The notes beneath the pieces were generated by a model that was given only the letters and a program-made list of their open reading frames with translations, was not told the origin of the DNA and did no database searches. Below, in pieces: positions 51,076 to 58,667 of a stretch of DNA of 64,000 nt (within the stretch, counting starts at the first letter, position 1; the number at the start of each line of letters is the position of its first letter). Both the position numbers and the translations under genes were made by a program. Where the stretch lies: positions 620,001-684,000 of the forward strand of contig NZ_QBUG01000002.1 of assembly GCF_003058225.1 (NCBI RefSeq). Reading direction: 5' to 3'. This DNA comes from Promicromonospora sp. AC04. Lineage in GTDB: Bacteria > Actinomycetota > Actinomycetes > Actinomycetales > Cellulomonadaceae.

Positions 51076-52251
51076 GTGCACCTCGCCCGGCTGGTCTGGA
51101 GTCCGCGCCTGCTCGAGTACGACTTCGGACCCGGGCACCCCATGTCGCCCGCCCGCCTCGATCTCACGATGCGGCTCATCGAGGCGCTCGGCCTGCTCGA
51201 CCAGCCGACGCTCGAGGTGGCCGACGCCGAGCCGGCCACCGACGCCGTCATCGAGACCGTGCACGACGCCGAGTACGTGGCCGCCGTCCGGCATGCCGGG
51301 ACCACGCTGGAGCCGGACCTGGCGCGCGGCCTGGGCACCGACGACGACCCCCTCTTCCTGGGGATGCACGAGGCCGCGGCCCGCCAGCTCGGCGGGTCCG
51401 TGGAGCTGGCCGAGGCCGTGTGGGCAGGCGAGATCGCGCACGGCGTGAACGTCGCGGGCGGCATGCACCACGCGATGCCGGGCGCGGCGTCGGGCTTCTG
51501 CGTCTACAACGACGCGGCAGCCGCCATCCGGCGCCTGCTGGACCTGGGCGCGGAGCGGGTCGCCTACCTGGACTTCGACGCCCACCACGGCGACGGCGTC
51601 GAGGCCATCTTCTGGGACGACCCGCGCGTCCTCACGATCTCGATCCACGAGGACGGCCGCACCCTGTTTCCGGGCACGGGGTCCTCGGCCGACGTCGGCA
51701 GCCCCGGTCCCGCCGAGGGCACCGCCGTCAACATCCCGGTCCCGGCGCGCACCTCGGGCGCGGCCTGGCTGCGGGCGATCGACGCCGTCGTGCCCGCGCT
51801 GGTCCGGGAGCACCGCCCGCAGGCGATCGTCTCCCAGCACGGCTGCGACGCCCACGGGCGCGACCCGCTCTCGAACCTGAACGTCTCGGTGGACGCGCAG
51901 TGCACCGCGCAGCAGTGGACGCACGCGCTCGCGCACGAGCACGCCGACGGCCGCTGGCTCGCCCTGGGCGGTGGCGGCTACGCCGTGTCCGACGTCGTCC
52001 CGCTCGCCTGGGCGGCGCTCGTCGCGGAGGCCGCGCACGTGCCCCTGGAACGCGGGGCCGAGCTGCCCGCCACGTGGCGTACCGCGGTCGAGGCCCTGGA
52101 CCTGGCGGCCGCGCGCACGCTGGGCTCAGCCGAGGTGCCTTACCGCAGCTGGCGCGACGGCTACGACCCCGCCGACAGCCTGGACCGCGCGGTCCAGGCG
52201 ACCCGCCGCGCCGTCTTCCCCCTGTGGGGCCTGGACCCCCTCCACGACTGA
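51076..52251 (+). CDS. acuC: Acetoin utilization protein AcuC (class I/II histone deacetylase-like)
   Basis: A zinc-dependent deacetylase of the HDAC family that in Bacillus deacetylates acetyl-CoA synthetase; about 391 aa. Catalytic elements are GGMHHAMPGAASGFCVYND (His-His), YLDFDAHHGDGVEAIFW (metal Asp and His), QHGCDAHGRDPLSNLNV (metal Asp) and GGGGYAV (catalytic Tyr). GTG 51076 is chosen because TACCGT lies 6 nt before it; GTG 51049 in frame would add nine residues. Confidence 0.92.
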   Translation: MHLARLVWSPRLLEYDFGPGHPMSPARLDLTMRLIEALGLLDQPTLEVADAEPATDAVIETVHDAEYVAAVRHAGTTLEPDLARGLGTDDDPLFLGMHEAAARQLGGSVELAEAVWAGEIAHGVNVAGGMHHAMPGAASGFCVYNDAAAAIRRLLDLGAERVAYLDFDAHHGDGVEAIFWDDPRVLTISIHEDGRTLFPGTGSSADVGSPGPAEGTAVNIPVPARTSGAAWLRAIDAVVPALVREHRPQAIVSQHGCDAHGRDPLSNLNVSVDAQCTAQQWTHALAHEHADGRWLALGGGGYAVSDVVPLAWAALVAEAAHVPLERGAELPATWRTAVEALDLAAARTLGSAEVPYRSWRDGYDPADSLDRAVQATRRAVFPLWGLDPLHD

Positions 52252-52310
52252 CTCCGTTTGTTCTGACCCGCGTCATCCGGGCTTCACCCCGCTGCGGGAG
52301 CCTCGGGCTC

Positions 52311-53612
52311 ATGCGACGTCGCCTCGCCGCCCTGCCGGCCGCCCTGCTGCTCCTGTCCATGCTCGCGCCGACTTCGGCCGTCGCCGGGGACGGCGGCGGG
52401 CCGCGCCCCACGGCCACCGTCACCACCTCGGTGGAGACGGCCCCGCTGTACGACGACGAGGCCGGCGGCAACGCGTCCGGCGACGACCCCGCGATCTGGG
52501 TGCACCCCGACGACTCGGAGCGCTCGATCGTCGTCGCGACGGCCAAGGAAGGGGGCCTGCGGGTCTACGACGTTGCCGCGACCGAGCTGCAGTTGGTCGC
52601 GGCAACGCCGGCCCCGCGCGCGGACGGCGTCCCGGGCCGGTACAACAACGTGGACATCGCGTACGGCCTGGACGTGGACGGCCGGGCCACCGACGTCGCC
52701 GTCGTCTCGGACCGGTACAACGACCAGATCCGCTTCTTCGCGATCGACCCCGCCGGGGCCGACGCCGCCGCACCCCTCACCGAGATCACCGCGCCCGAGC
52801 TGGGGTTCCTGTTCAGCCCGGACCGCGAGACCGTCGACTCGGAGCAGACGGCGTACGGCCTCGCCGTCTACCAGCCCCGCGACGGCGAGACGTACGCCGT
52901 GGTGACGCAGGAGGGCAGCACCACCATCGCAACGGCGCGCATCACCACCGGCCCGGACGGCGTCGGCTACACCGACGTCGAGCGCCTGGAGATGCCGGGC
53001 GAGTTCCGCCTGCCCGACGGCACCACCTGGGTGCCCTGCGAGGAGCCCGGCGTGGGCCCGCAGCTGGAGGGCGTGGCCGTCGACCGCCGCACCGGCACGC
53101 TGTACGCGACGCAGGAGGACGTCGGCCTGTGGCGGGTGCCGCTGCCGCTGGGCTCCGGCAGGCCGCGCCTGGTCGACCGGGTCAAGGACTTCGGCGTGCA
53201 CGACGCCTACGACCCCGAGACCGAGGAGTGCGCCCCGGTGGACCCGGAGGCTCCATCGTACGGGGGCACGAACCTGACCGCCGACGCCGAGGGTGTCGAC
53301 ATCTGGTACGGCCCCGGCCGCAAGGGCTACGTGATCGTGTCCAGCCAGGGTGACGACACCTACGGCGTCTACGCCCTGACCGGTCGCAACCGCTCGCTCG
53401 GCATCTTCAGGGTGGCGGGCGACGGCGTGGACGACGTCAACGGCTCGGACGGCCTCGCGGTCTCCAACGCGCCCGTCGGCCCGTACGAGTCCGGGCTGCT
53501 GGTCACGCACGACGAGCCCGAGACCGGCCCCGACGTCGACCCGGACCGCGACGCCACGGGCTTCTCGTACGTGCACTGGGGCGACGTCGCCGAGGCGCTA
53601 CGCCTGCGCTGA
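52311..53612 (+). CDS. Secreted beta-propeller phytase
   Basis: A calcium-dependent phytase family member that releases phosphate from myo-inositol hexakisphosphate, 433 aa. A Sec signal peptide spans residues 1-25 (cleavage near SAVA-GDG). The six-bladed propeller repeats include DDPAIWVHPDDSERSIVVAT, NNVDIAYGLDVDG, VVSDRYNDQIRFFAID and GLAVYQPRDG. Acidic clusters supply calcium sites, and two cysteines (VPCEEPG and EECAPVD) may form a disulfide. ATG 52311 has GGGAG upstream. Its role is probably phosphate scavenging outside the cell. Confidence 0.9.
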   Translation: MRRRLAALPAALLLLSMLAPTSAVAGDGGGPRPTATVTTSVETAPLYDDEAGGNASGDDPAIWVHPDDSERSIVVATAKEGGLRVYDVAATELQLVAATPAPRADGVPGRYNNVDIAYGLDVDGRATDVAVVSDRYNDQIRFFAIDPAGADAAAPLTEITAPELGFLFSPDRETVDSEQTAYGLAVYQPRDGETYAVVTQEGSTTIATARITTGPDGVGYTDVERLEMPGEFRLPDGTTWVPCEEPGVGPQLEGVAVDRRTGTLYATQEDVGLWRVPLPLGSGRPRLVDRVKDFGVHDAYDPETEECAPVDPEAPSYGGTNLTADAEGVDIWYGPGRKGYVIVSSQGDDTYGVYALTGRNRSLGIFRVAGDGVDDVNGSDGLAVSNAPVGPYESGLLVTHDEPETGPDVDPDRDATGFSYVHWGDVAEALRLR

Positions 53613-53624
53613 CCCCCTTTTGTC

Positions 53625-53679
53625 GTGGGCGCGATCGTTGCGCCTGGAACGGGCACGTAGTCGCAACGGTCGCGCCCAC
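53625..53679. terminator. 18-bp inverted repeat between phytase and ABC permease genes
   Basis: GTGGGCGCGATCGTTGCG (53625-53642) pairs with 53662-53679 at 17 of 18 positions around a 19-nt loop. A TTTTG precedes the left arm. It is shared by the two convergent genes. Confidence 0.75.
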
Positions 53680-53692
53680 AACCAACCGTCGG

Positions 53693-54418
53693 TCAGGCCG
53701 TGCGGCGGCGGAGCGTGGCGACGCCCAGGACCACCGCGCCCACTATGAACAGGCCGATCACGCCGACGGCGCCGCGGATGTCCACCCACTCGTCGCCCGC
53801 CGCGAGCGACGTCATCGCCTCGATGGCGTAGGTGAGCGGGAAGGCGCGGGACAGCCACTCCAGCACCTGCGGCATCTGGTCGCGCGGCATGAGGAGACCG
53901 CAGGTGATGAGCTGCGGAAAGATGATCGCGGGCATCATCTGGACCGCCTGGAACTCGCTGCGCGCGAGCGCCGACGCGGCCAGGCCGAGGGTGCAACCGA
54001 GGATCGCGTCAAGCAGGGCCACCACGATGACGAGCCAGAGCGGGCCGGCCACGTCCATCCCGACAAGGAGCGCGAACCCGACGACCACGAACGCCTGGAC
54101 GAGCGCGAGCGTCGCGAAGGCCAGACCGTAGCCCGCCACGAAGTCGCCCCTGCGGATCGGCGTGGTCATGAGCCGCTCCAGCGTGCCCGACTGCCGCTCG
54201 CGCAGTGTCGCCACGCTCGTGACCAGGAACATCACGGTGAGCGGAAACAGGCCCACGAGCATGGGGCCGAATTGGTCGAGCACCTCGGGCCGGTCGTGGA
54301 ACATCCAGGCGATGAGGCCGATCAGCAGACACGGCAGCCCGATGATGAGGGCGACCGTGCGGTGGTCGCCGCGCAGCTGGGACAGCACACGGCCCGCGGT
54401 GGCGAAGGTCAGGTTCAT
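53693..54418 (-). CDS. ABC-2 type transporter permease
   Basis: A 241-aa membrane protein with six helices (for example LIIGLPCLLIGLIAWMFHD and LVIVVALLDAILGCTLGLA) and the ABC-2 family segment RERQSGTLERLMTTPIRRGDFVAGY. It forms an exporter with the ATPase encoded just upstream (4-bp overlap). The regulator class suggests drug or metabolite efflux; the substrate cannot be inferred. Confidence 0.9.
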   Translation of the reverse strand: MNLTFATAGRVLSQLRGDHRTVALIIGLPCLLIGLIAWMFHDRPEVLDQFGPMLVGLFPLTVMFLVTSVATLRERQSGTLERLMTTPIRRGDFVAGYGLAFATLALVQAFVVVGFALLVGMDVAGPLWLVIVVALLDAILGCTLGLAASALARSEFQAVQMMPAIIFPQLITCGLLMPRDQMPQVLEWLSRAFPLTYAIEAMTSLAAGDEWVDIRGAVGVIGLFIVGAVVLGVATLRRRTA

Positions 54419-55239
54419 CGCGCTGTCTCCTCGGTGGGCTGGGTTCCGGCGGCGGCTCCCGCGTCAGCGGCACCCGCCCGAGCCGCATCGGCCTGCGCGA
54501 CGTCGGCCCGCGCGGCGTCGGCCTCGGCGGCGTCGATCAGGGCGAGGAACGCGCGCTCGGCGTCGGGCGCCCCCGTGGTGGCCATCAGCTCGTCGGGCGT
54601 GGTGTCCGCGACGAGCCCGCCGGCCCGCATGAGGAGCAGCCGGTCGCACTGCGTGGCCTCGTCCATGACGTGGCTGGAGACCAGGAGCGTGCGCCCGTCG
54701 GCCGCCAGCCTCCGGAACATCGCCCACAGGTCGCGGCGCAGCACGGGGTCGAGGCCGACGGTCGGCTCGTCCAGGACGAGCAGCTCGGGGCCGCCGACCA
54801 GGGCCGCAGCGAGGGAGACGCGGGACCGCTCGCCGCCCGAGAGCGTGCCGACGCGCTGCTTCTCGTGACCGCCGAGGTCGACGGTGGTCACGGCCGTCGC
54901 CACCGCCTTGGCGGGCGACGGGACCCCGGCGAGGGCCGCGAAGTACCTGAGGTTCTGCACCACCGTGAGGTCCGTGTAGACGCTGGCGTCCTGCGTCATG
55001 TAGCCGACCCTGCGGCGCAATTCGGGGCTGCCGGCCGCGCCGTCGAGCACCTCCACGGAACCGGTCACCCTGTCCTGCACGCCCACGATCGCGCGCATGA
55101 GCGTCGTCTTGCCGGAGCCGGACGGCCCCAGCAGGCCCACGACCGAGCCGGCGGGCACGTCGAGATCGAGCCCGTCGATGATCGGCCTGCCGCCGCGCAC
55201 GACGCGCAGGTCTCGGATGACGACCGCGCTTTTCCTCAT
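54415..55239 (-). CDS. ABC transporter ATP-binding protein
   Basis: A 274-aa ATPase. Walker A is GLLGPSGSGKTTLM, the Q-loop is YMTQDASVYTDLTV, the signature is TLSGGERSRVSLA, Walker B is LLVLDEPTVGLD, and the H-loop is LLVSSHVMDEA. The last ~40 residues are an Ala/Asp-rich repeat (A-D-A-A-R-A). ATG 55239 lies 7 nt after CATAAT on the minus strand, inside a palindrome at 55232-55247, so it has its own repressible promoter besides read-through from the TetR gene. Confidence 0.93.
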   Translation of the reverse strand: MRKSAVVIRDLRVVRGGRPIIDGLDLDVPAGSVVGLLGPSGSGKTTLMRAIVGVQDRVTGSVEVLDGAAGSPELRRRVGYMTQDASVYTDLTVVQNLRYFAALAGVPSPAKAVATAVTTVDLGGHEKQRVGTLSGGERSRVSLAAALVGGPELLVLDEPTVGLDPVLRRDLWAMFRRLAADGRTLLVSSHVMDEATQCDRLLLMRAGGLVADTTPDELMATTGAPDAERAFLALIDAAEADAARADVAQADAARAGAADAGAAAGTQPTEETAR

Positions 55240-55247
55240 GTGAGGAA
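55232..55247. promoter_or_regulatory. Operator palindrome over the start of the ABC exporter operon
   Basis: TTCCTCA-TG-TGAGGAA is a perfect 7-bp inverted repeat. It covers the ATG (55239), the start of transcription and the last base of the CATAAT -10 (55247-55252). It lies directly after the TetR stop, so TetR binding here would block the exporter. Confidence 0.65.
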
Positions 55248-55892
55248 TTATGCGCTCGTGCCGGGGCCCGGCGCAAGAGTTTCCGCGTCCAGGAGGGTGC
55301 CGGTGAGATAACGCTGCAGGGTGGGGCCCACCAGCCGAGCCACTTGGGCCGGGGCCAGCGAGGCCAGCGGTTCGACCGGGATCAGGTACCGGGTCAGCAG
55401 CACGCCCGCCATCTGCGAGGCGACGAGCGCGGTGCGGAGCGGGGCGTCGGGCACGTCGAGGGCCCGCATCACCGGGTTCAGGATCGCCGCTCCGATGAAC
55501 TGCGGGAGCAGGCCGCGCAGCTCGGCGTCGGACATGACGGCCGGTATGACCACCCGGACGGTCTCGCCGCCGTCGAAGTCCCAGACGCCGATCACCGCCT
55601 CGATGAGGCGTTCCCCCAGCGTCTCGATCGGACCACCGGCCACCTGCTCCACCACCTTGTCCGGCTCCACCCCCGCGACTCCGAGCGTTGCCGTCAGCAG
55701 CCGCGCCTTGTCCGGGAACCAGTGCCGCACGGTGCCGGGGTCCACTCCGGCGCGGCGGGCGACCGACCGCAGCGACGACGCCTCGTACCCGCGGTCGACG
55801 AACTCCTCGCGAGCTGCGGCAAGGATGTCGGCGCGGGTGTCCTGCCCGGCGGGACGCCGGCCGCGGCGCGGCGTGGGAGCGGGTTGAGCCAT
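55248..55892 (-). CDS. TetR/AcrR family transcriptional regulator
   Basis: A 214-aa regulator. The helix-turn-helix (SLRSVARRAGVDPGTVRHWFPDKARLL) lies at about residues 40-66. The C-terminal domain (LRTALVASQMAGVLLTRYLI) is typical of the TetR_C subfamily of actinobacterial exporter regulators. ATG 55892 lies 6 nt after GAGAAT; an upstream GTG at 55916 is an alternative. It is in line with, and 8 bp from, the ABC exporter genes it probably represses. Confidence 0.87.
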   Translation of the reverse strand: MAQPAPTPRRGRRPAGQDTRADILAAAREEFVDRGYEASSLRSVARRAGVDPGTVRHWFPDKARLLTATLGVAGVEPDKVVEQVAGGPIETLGERLIEAVIGVWDFDGGETVRVVIPAVMSDAELRGLLPQFIGAAILNPVMRALDVPDAPLRTALVASQMAGVLLTRYLIPVEPLASLAPAQVARLVGPTLQRYLTGTLLDAETLAPGPGTSA

Positions 55893-55919
55893 CCCGCCAT
55901 TCTCGCCCACCTTCACGAC

Positions 55920-55953
55920 AGAAGCTCCCGAGCATAGATGCTCAGGAGCTTCT
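55920..55953 (-). terminator. Hairpin downstream of the exported-protein gene
   Basis: AGAAGCTCCCGAGCAT pairs with ATGCTCAGGAGCTTCT at 15 of 16 positions around a 2-nt loop, 20 bp after the stop at 55974. It ends the low-GC cassette transcript just before the TetR promoter. Confidence 0.75.
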
Positions 55954-55973
55954 GATCGTTATAGGAGAACGTC

Positions 55974-56741
55974 CTACAGAATACGACGACGCCACCTCAA
56001 GGACCAGAAAGTAAGCAGTCCCAATCCGGCGATCGAGCAGGCAATGCCACCCAGGATACCGGGGACTAGCCCCGAACGCGATTCACCGATAACCCGGTTC
56101 GGCGCCATTCCGCCAACACTGTCCGCGCCGCTTGCCGCGCCCGCAGCTTCATTTCGTTCGGCCACGACATGCTGCACATCGCTGAGCGGAGCCGGACCTG
56201 CCACCTGCGCCAGAGCCGGCTCATTCGCGGGCGTGACGGCCGCGCCGTCATAGAGGTAGTAAGCGGCGATTGGAGCATCGTTGATCACCGCGGCGGCAGA
56301 GTTTTTGACCAATGCCTCCCCGAGCACGGCATCGTCGTTGTATCCGTTCAGTACAACCTGGCTGTTTTGGCGCCAAACGGTGACCGTGCCCACAACGTCG
56401 CCGTCACGCACGAGCGCAGCGATCCATTCGCCGCTCGCAACCAGTTCGGCATCCTCAGCCGTAGGGTCGAAGACATCCACCGCTCGCGGCATGATGGCTT
56501 CGAGCCGTCCGGTAAAGTCCGGGGCACTTGAGTCACCCTCCGCGAATCCGGAAGCACTGTCTTGAACCTGAGCAGGAATCTCTTCGCTGAAGGCTTGAAG
56601 AACGTCGTCCGGAACCTTCTCGGAAATCACCCCGTCTTCAGAGGCCGCGGATGCCACATTCGCACAGGCGAGCGCGAGAGTGCCAGCAGCTACGACTGAC
56701 GCCACCAACCGGGTCGACCAGCCTGACAAGACTCTCGTCAT
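55974..56741 (-). CDS. Exported, C-terminally membrane-anchored protein of unknown function
   Basis: Unrecognised, 255 aa. A signal peptide occupies residues ~1-32 (cleavage near ASA-ASE). The mature part is a mixed alpha/beta domain (FTGRLEAIMPRAVDVFDP, GEWIAALVRDGDVVGTVTVW, AYYLYDGAAVTP). One transmembrane helix near residues 222-247 ends in the basic stop-transfer RWRRRIL. There is no LPXTG motif and no catalytic motif. It starts with an ATGA overlap to the papain-like protease gene. Its GC content is visibly lower than its neighbours'. It could be a tethering partner, inhibitor or substrate of the protease. Confidence 0.75.
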   Translation of the reverse strand: MTRVLSGWSTRLVASVVAAGTLALACANVASAASEDGVISEKVPDDVLQAFSEEIPAQVQDSASGFAEGDSSAPDFTGRLEAIMPRAVDVFDPTAEDAELVASGEWIAALVRDGDVVGTVTVWRQNSQVVLNGYNDDAVLGEALVKNSAAAVINDAPIAAYYLYDGAAVTPANEPALAQVAGPAPLSDVQHVVAERNEAAGAASGADSVGGMAPNRVIGESRSGLVPGILGGIACSIAGLGLLTFWSLRWRRRIL

Positions 56742-57325
56742 CCGTGAATCCCCGTCCGTGAATGGGTCCAAGTGTAGTTAGACCCTGACTGCAGCGACGC
56801 AATACTCTTGACCTGGTAAGTACTCTCGAGCGGGTTGACGTAGTTGATCAAATTCCCGCTCGTGTTGTAGCCACGGAGAACCAGCATGTGCCCGCCGCCG
56901 CTCGTCCAGCCCCATCGGATCATCACGAGGCGTCCGGCGTCGATCTCGCTTCGGACAGCATTGAAGGTTCTCGGGCCAGAAGTAACCGTCCCAACGCTCA
57001 GAACGTCTGCCTCAAGAAGTGCACGTGAGACGTTCGCCCCGAAGGTGCCCGTGACGTTCGAACACGTGGAACTATTCTTTCCCCACCTCACCAACTGGCA
57101 TTGTGAAGGCGGGGATGTATCGCCGGTCTCGGCCCGAACAATAGTCCTAGAAGCCGCCGCCCAGCACCAGTTCGAATGTTCCTGGATGTAGATATTGGCG
57201 CCATTCATTCGCGAGGCCGCCGAAGCGGCCGTGATCCCGAAACCTGAGAAAATCAGAGCCAGCGCGACCATCAGAGTTGTCGTTCGGAGCCATCGATCTG
57301 CGAGGTTTGCATTTGCTTGGACCAT
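56738..57325 (-). CDS. Secreted papain-like cysteine protease
   Basis: 195 aa. The signal peptide spans residues 1-37 (RWLRTTTLMVALALIFSGFG, cleavage near ASA-ASR). The papain/C39-like fold is marked by QEHSNWCWAAASRTI (Cys 54), GGGHMLVLRGYN (His 146) and NYVNPLEST (Asn 164). Two further cysteines (QCQLVRW and STCSNV) probably form a disulfide. ATG 57325 has AAAGG upstream. It overlaps the next gene by 4 bp. Base composition is markedly lower in GC than the flanking transport and regulator genes, suggesting transfer. Confidence 0.82.
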   Translation of the reverse strand: MVQANANLADRWLRTTTLMVALALIFSGFGITAASAASRMNGANIYIQEHSNWCWAAASRTIVRAETGDTSPPSQCQLVRWGKNSSTCSNVTGTFGANVSRALLEADVLSVGTVTSGPRTFNAVRSEIDAGRLVMIRWGWTSGGGHMLVLRGYNTSGNLINYVNPLESTYQVKSIASLQSGSNYTWTHSRTGIHG

Positions 57326-57427
57326 CTGCAGCCTTTCGTCCACGATGCGGCGAATAGCAAAACTGTTCCATCGCACTCGGGTCACGTCAACGAAAGTTCG
57401 CAGGAGCGGATCGGCTCCCGCAGCAAG

Positions 57428-57460
57428 ATGGCGGCCGACCCTGGTCGGGTCGGCCGCCAT
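57428..57460 (-). terminator. Terminator of the sugar ABC permease gene
   Basis: A perfect 14-bp stem (ATGGCGGCCGACCC and its complement) with a 5-nt loop, 25 bp past the mmsB stop. The minus strand continues CTTGCTG. Confidence 0.8.
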
Positions 57461-57485
57461 ACGAGCCAAGTTCACGCTGCCAGGA

Positions 57486-58667
57486 TCAGCGCGCGGCAGC
57501 CGCGCGCTTCTTGTTCCAGACGTCGAACGCGACGGCCAGCAGCAGCACGATGCCCTTGACGATCTGCTGCACCGACTGGTCGATGCCCATGAGCGACATG
57601 CCGTTCGACATGACGGCCATGATCAGGCCACCGACCATCGCACCGGTCACGGTGCCGATACCGCCCGTCACTGCCGCGCCGCCGATGAAGCAGGCCGCGA
57701 TGGCGTCGAGCTCGAGAGCGTTGCCAGCGGCCGGCTGGGCAGCACTGGACCGGGCCGAGAACACGATGCCCGCGATCGCGGAGAGGAAGCCCATGTTCAC
57801 GAACATCCAGAAGTTCACGCGCTTCACGCGGACACCGGAGAGCTGCGCCGCGGCAAGGTTGCCGCCGATGGCGTAGACATGCCTGCCGAACACGCTGTGC
57901 TTGGTGACCAGGGTGTACGCCATCACGAGCACGCCGAGGATGATGAGCACCAGCGGCAGGCCGCGCGAGGTGGCAAGCTGCCACGCGAACCACATCACGA
58001 CCGCGGCGATCACCACGAGCTTGAGCACGAACAGCGGACCGGCCTCGACAGGCTGGTTGTACGCGATGCGCGCGCGACGGTTCCGCCAAGAGTTGTAGGC
58101 GAAGCCGAGGATGCCGATCGCGAAGATGACCAGCGTGAACGTGTCATAGCCGTACCCGCCGAGCAGGCCGTTGAGGAAGCCCGACGCGATCTGCGAGTAC
58201 TCCGACGGGAACGGTGACAGCGAGATGTTGTTCAGCACCTGCAACGTCAGGCCGCGGAACAGGAGCATGCCGGCCAGCGTCACGATGAACGCCGGGATGC
58301 CGACGTAGGCCACCCAGAAGCCCTGCCAGGCGCCGACCAGCAGGCCCGTGCCGACGGCGGCGAGCACACCCACCCACCAGGGCAGGCCTTCTCTGATGAC
58401 GACTACCGCCGCGACCGCGCCCGTCAGGGCGACCACTGACCCCACCGACAAGTCGATGTGCCCGCCGATGATGATGATCACCATGCCGATGGCGAGGATC
58501 AGGATGTACGAGTACTGCAGCACCAGGTTGGTGACGTTGGTGGGGCCGAGCAGGGTCCCGCCTGTCAGCGCGGTGAACAGCACGACGATTGCGACGAAGG
58601 CAATGTAGATGCCGCTCTGGCGCAAGTTCCTCGTGAGGAGTTCCTTGAGGTTAGCGATACCGGTCAC
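57486..58667 (-). CDS. mmsB: Multiple monosaccharide ABC transporter permease
   Basis: The membrane subunit of a ribose/xylose-type sugar importer (GguB/MmsB), 393 aa with about ten helices. It contains [38 protein letters not shown] and [20 protein letters not shown]-like family segments (read here as [20 protein letters not shown]). It starts in a 4-bp overlap with the ATPase gene and ends in a strong hairpin. Likely substrates are arabinose, galactose, glucose or xylose. Confidence 0.93.
   Translation of the reverse strand: MTGIANLKELLTRNLRQSGIYIAFVAIVVLFTALTGGTLLGPTNVTNLVLQYSYILILAIGMVIIIIGGHIDLSVGSVVALTGAVAAVVVIREGLPWWVGVLAAVGTGLLVGAWQGFWVAYVGIPAFIVTLAGMLLFRGLTLQVLNNISLSPFPSEYSQIASGFLNGLLGGYGYDTFTLVIFAIGILGFAYNSWRNRRARIAYNQPVEAGPLFVLKLVVIAAVVMWFAWQLATSRGLPLVLIILGVLVMAYTLVTKHSVFGRHVYAIGGNLAAAQLSGVRVKRVNFWMFVNMGFLSAIAGIVFSARSSAAQPAAGNALELDAIAACFIGGAAVTGGIGTVTGAMVGGLIMAVMSNGMSLMGIDQSVQQIVKGIVLLLAVAFDVWNKKRAAAAR

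Noticed and set aside
57055-57075. LexA-like box TTCGAACACGTGGAAC
   Set aside because: It lies inside the protease coding sequence and does not match the actinobacterial TCGAAC-N4-GTTCGA consensus.
58030-58075. TACAACCAGCCTGTCGAGGCC in mmsB as a third copy of the VEPVET repeat
   Set aside because: The encoded NQPVEAGPL falls in a loop where GguB-type permeases normally have a similar sequence, so it looks native rather than an inserted repeat.
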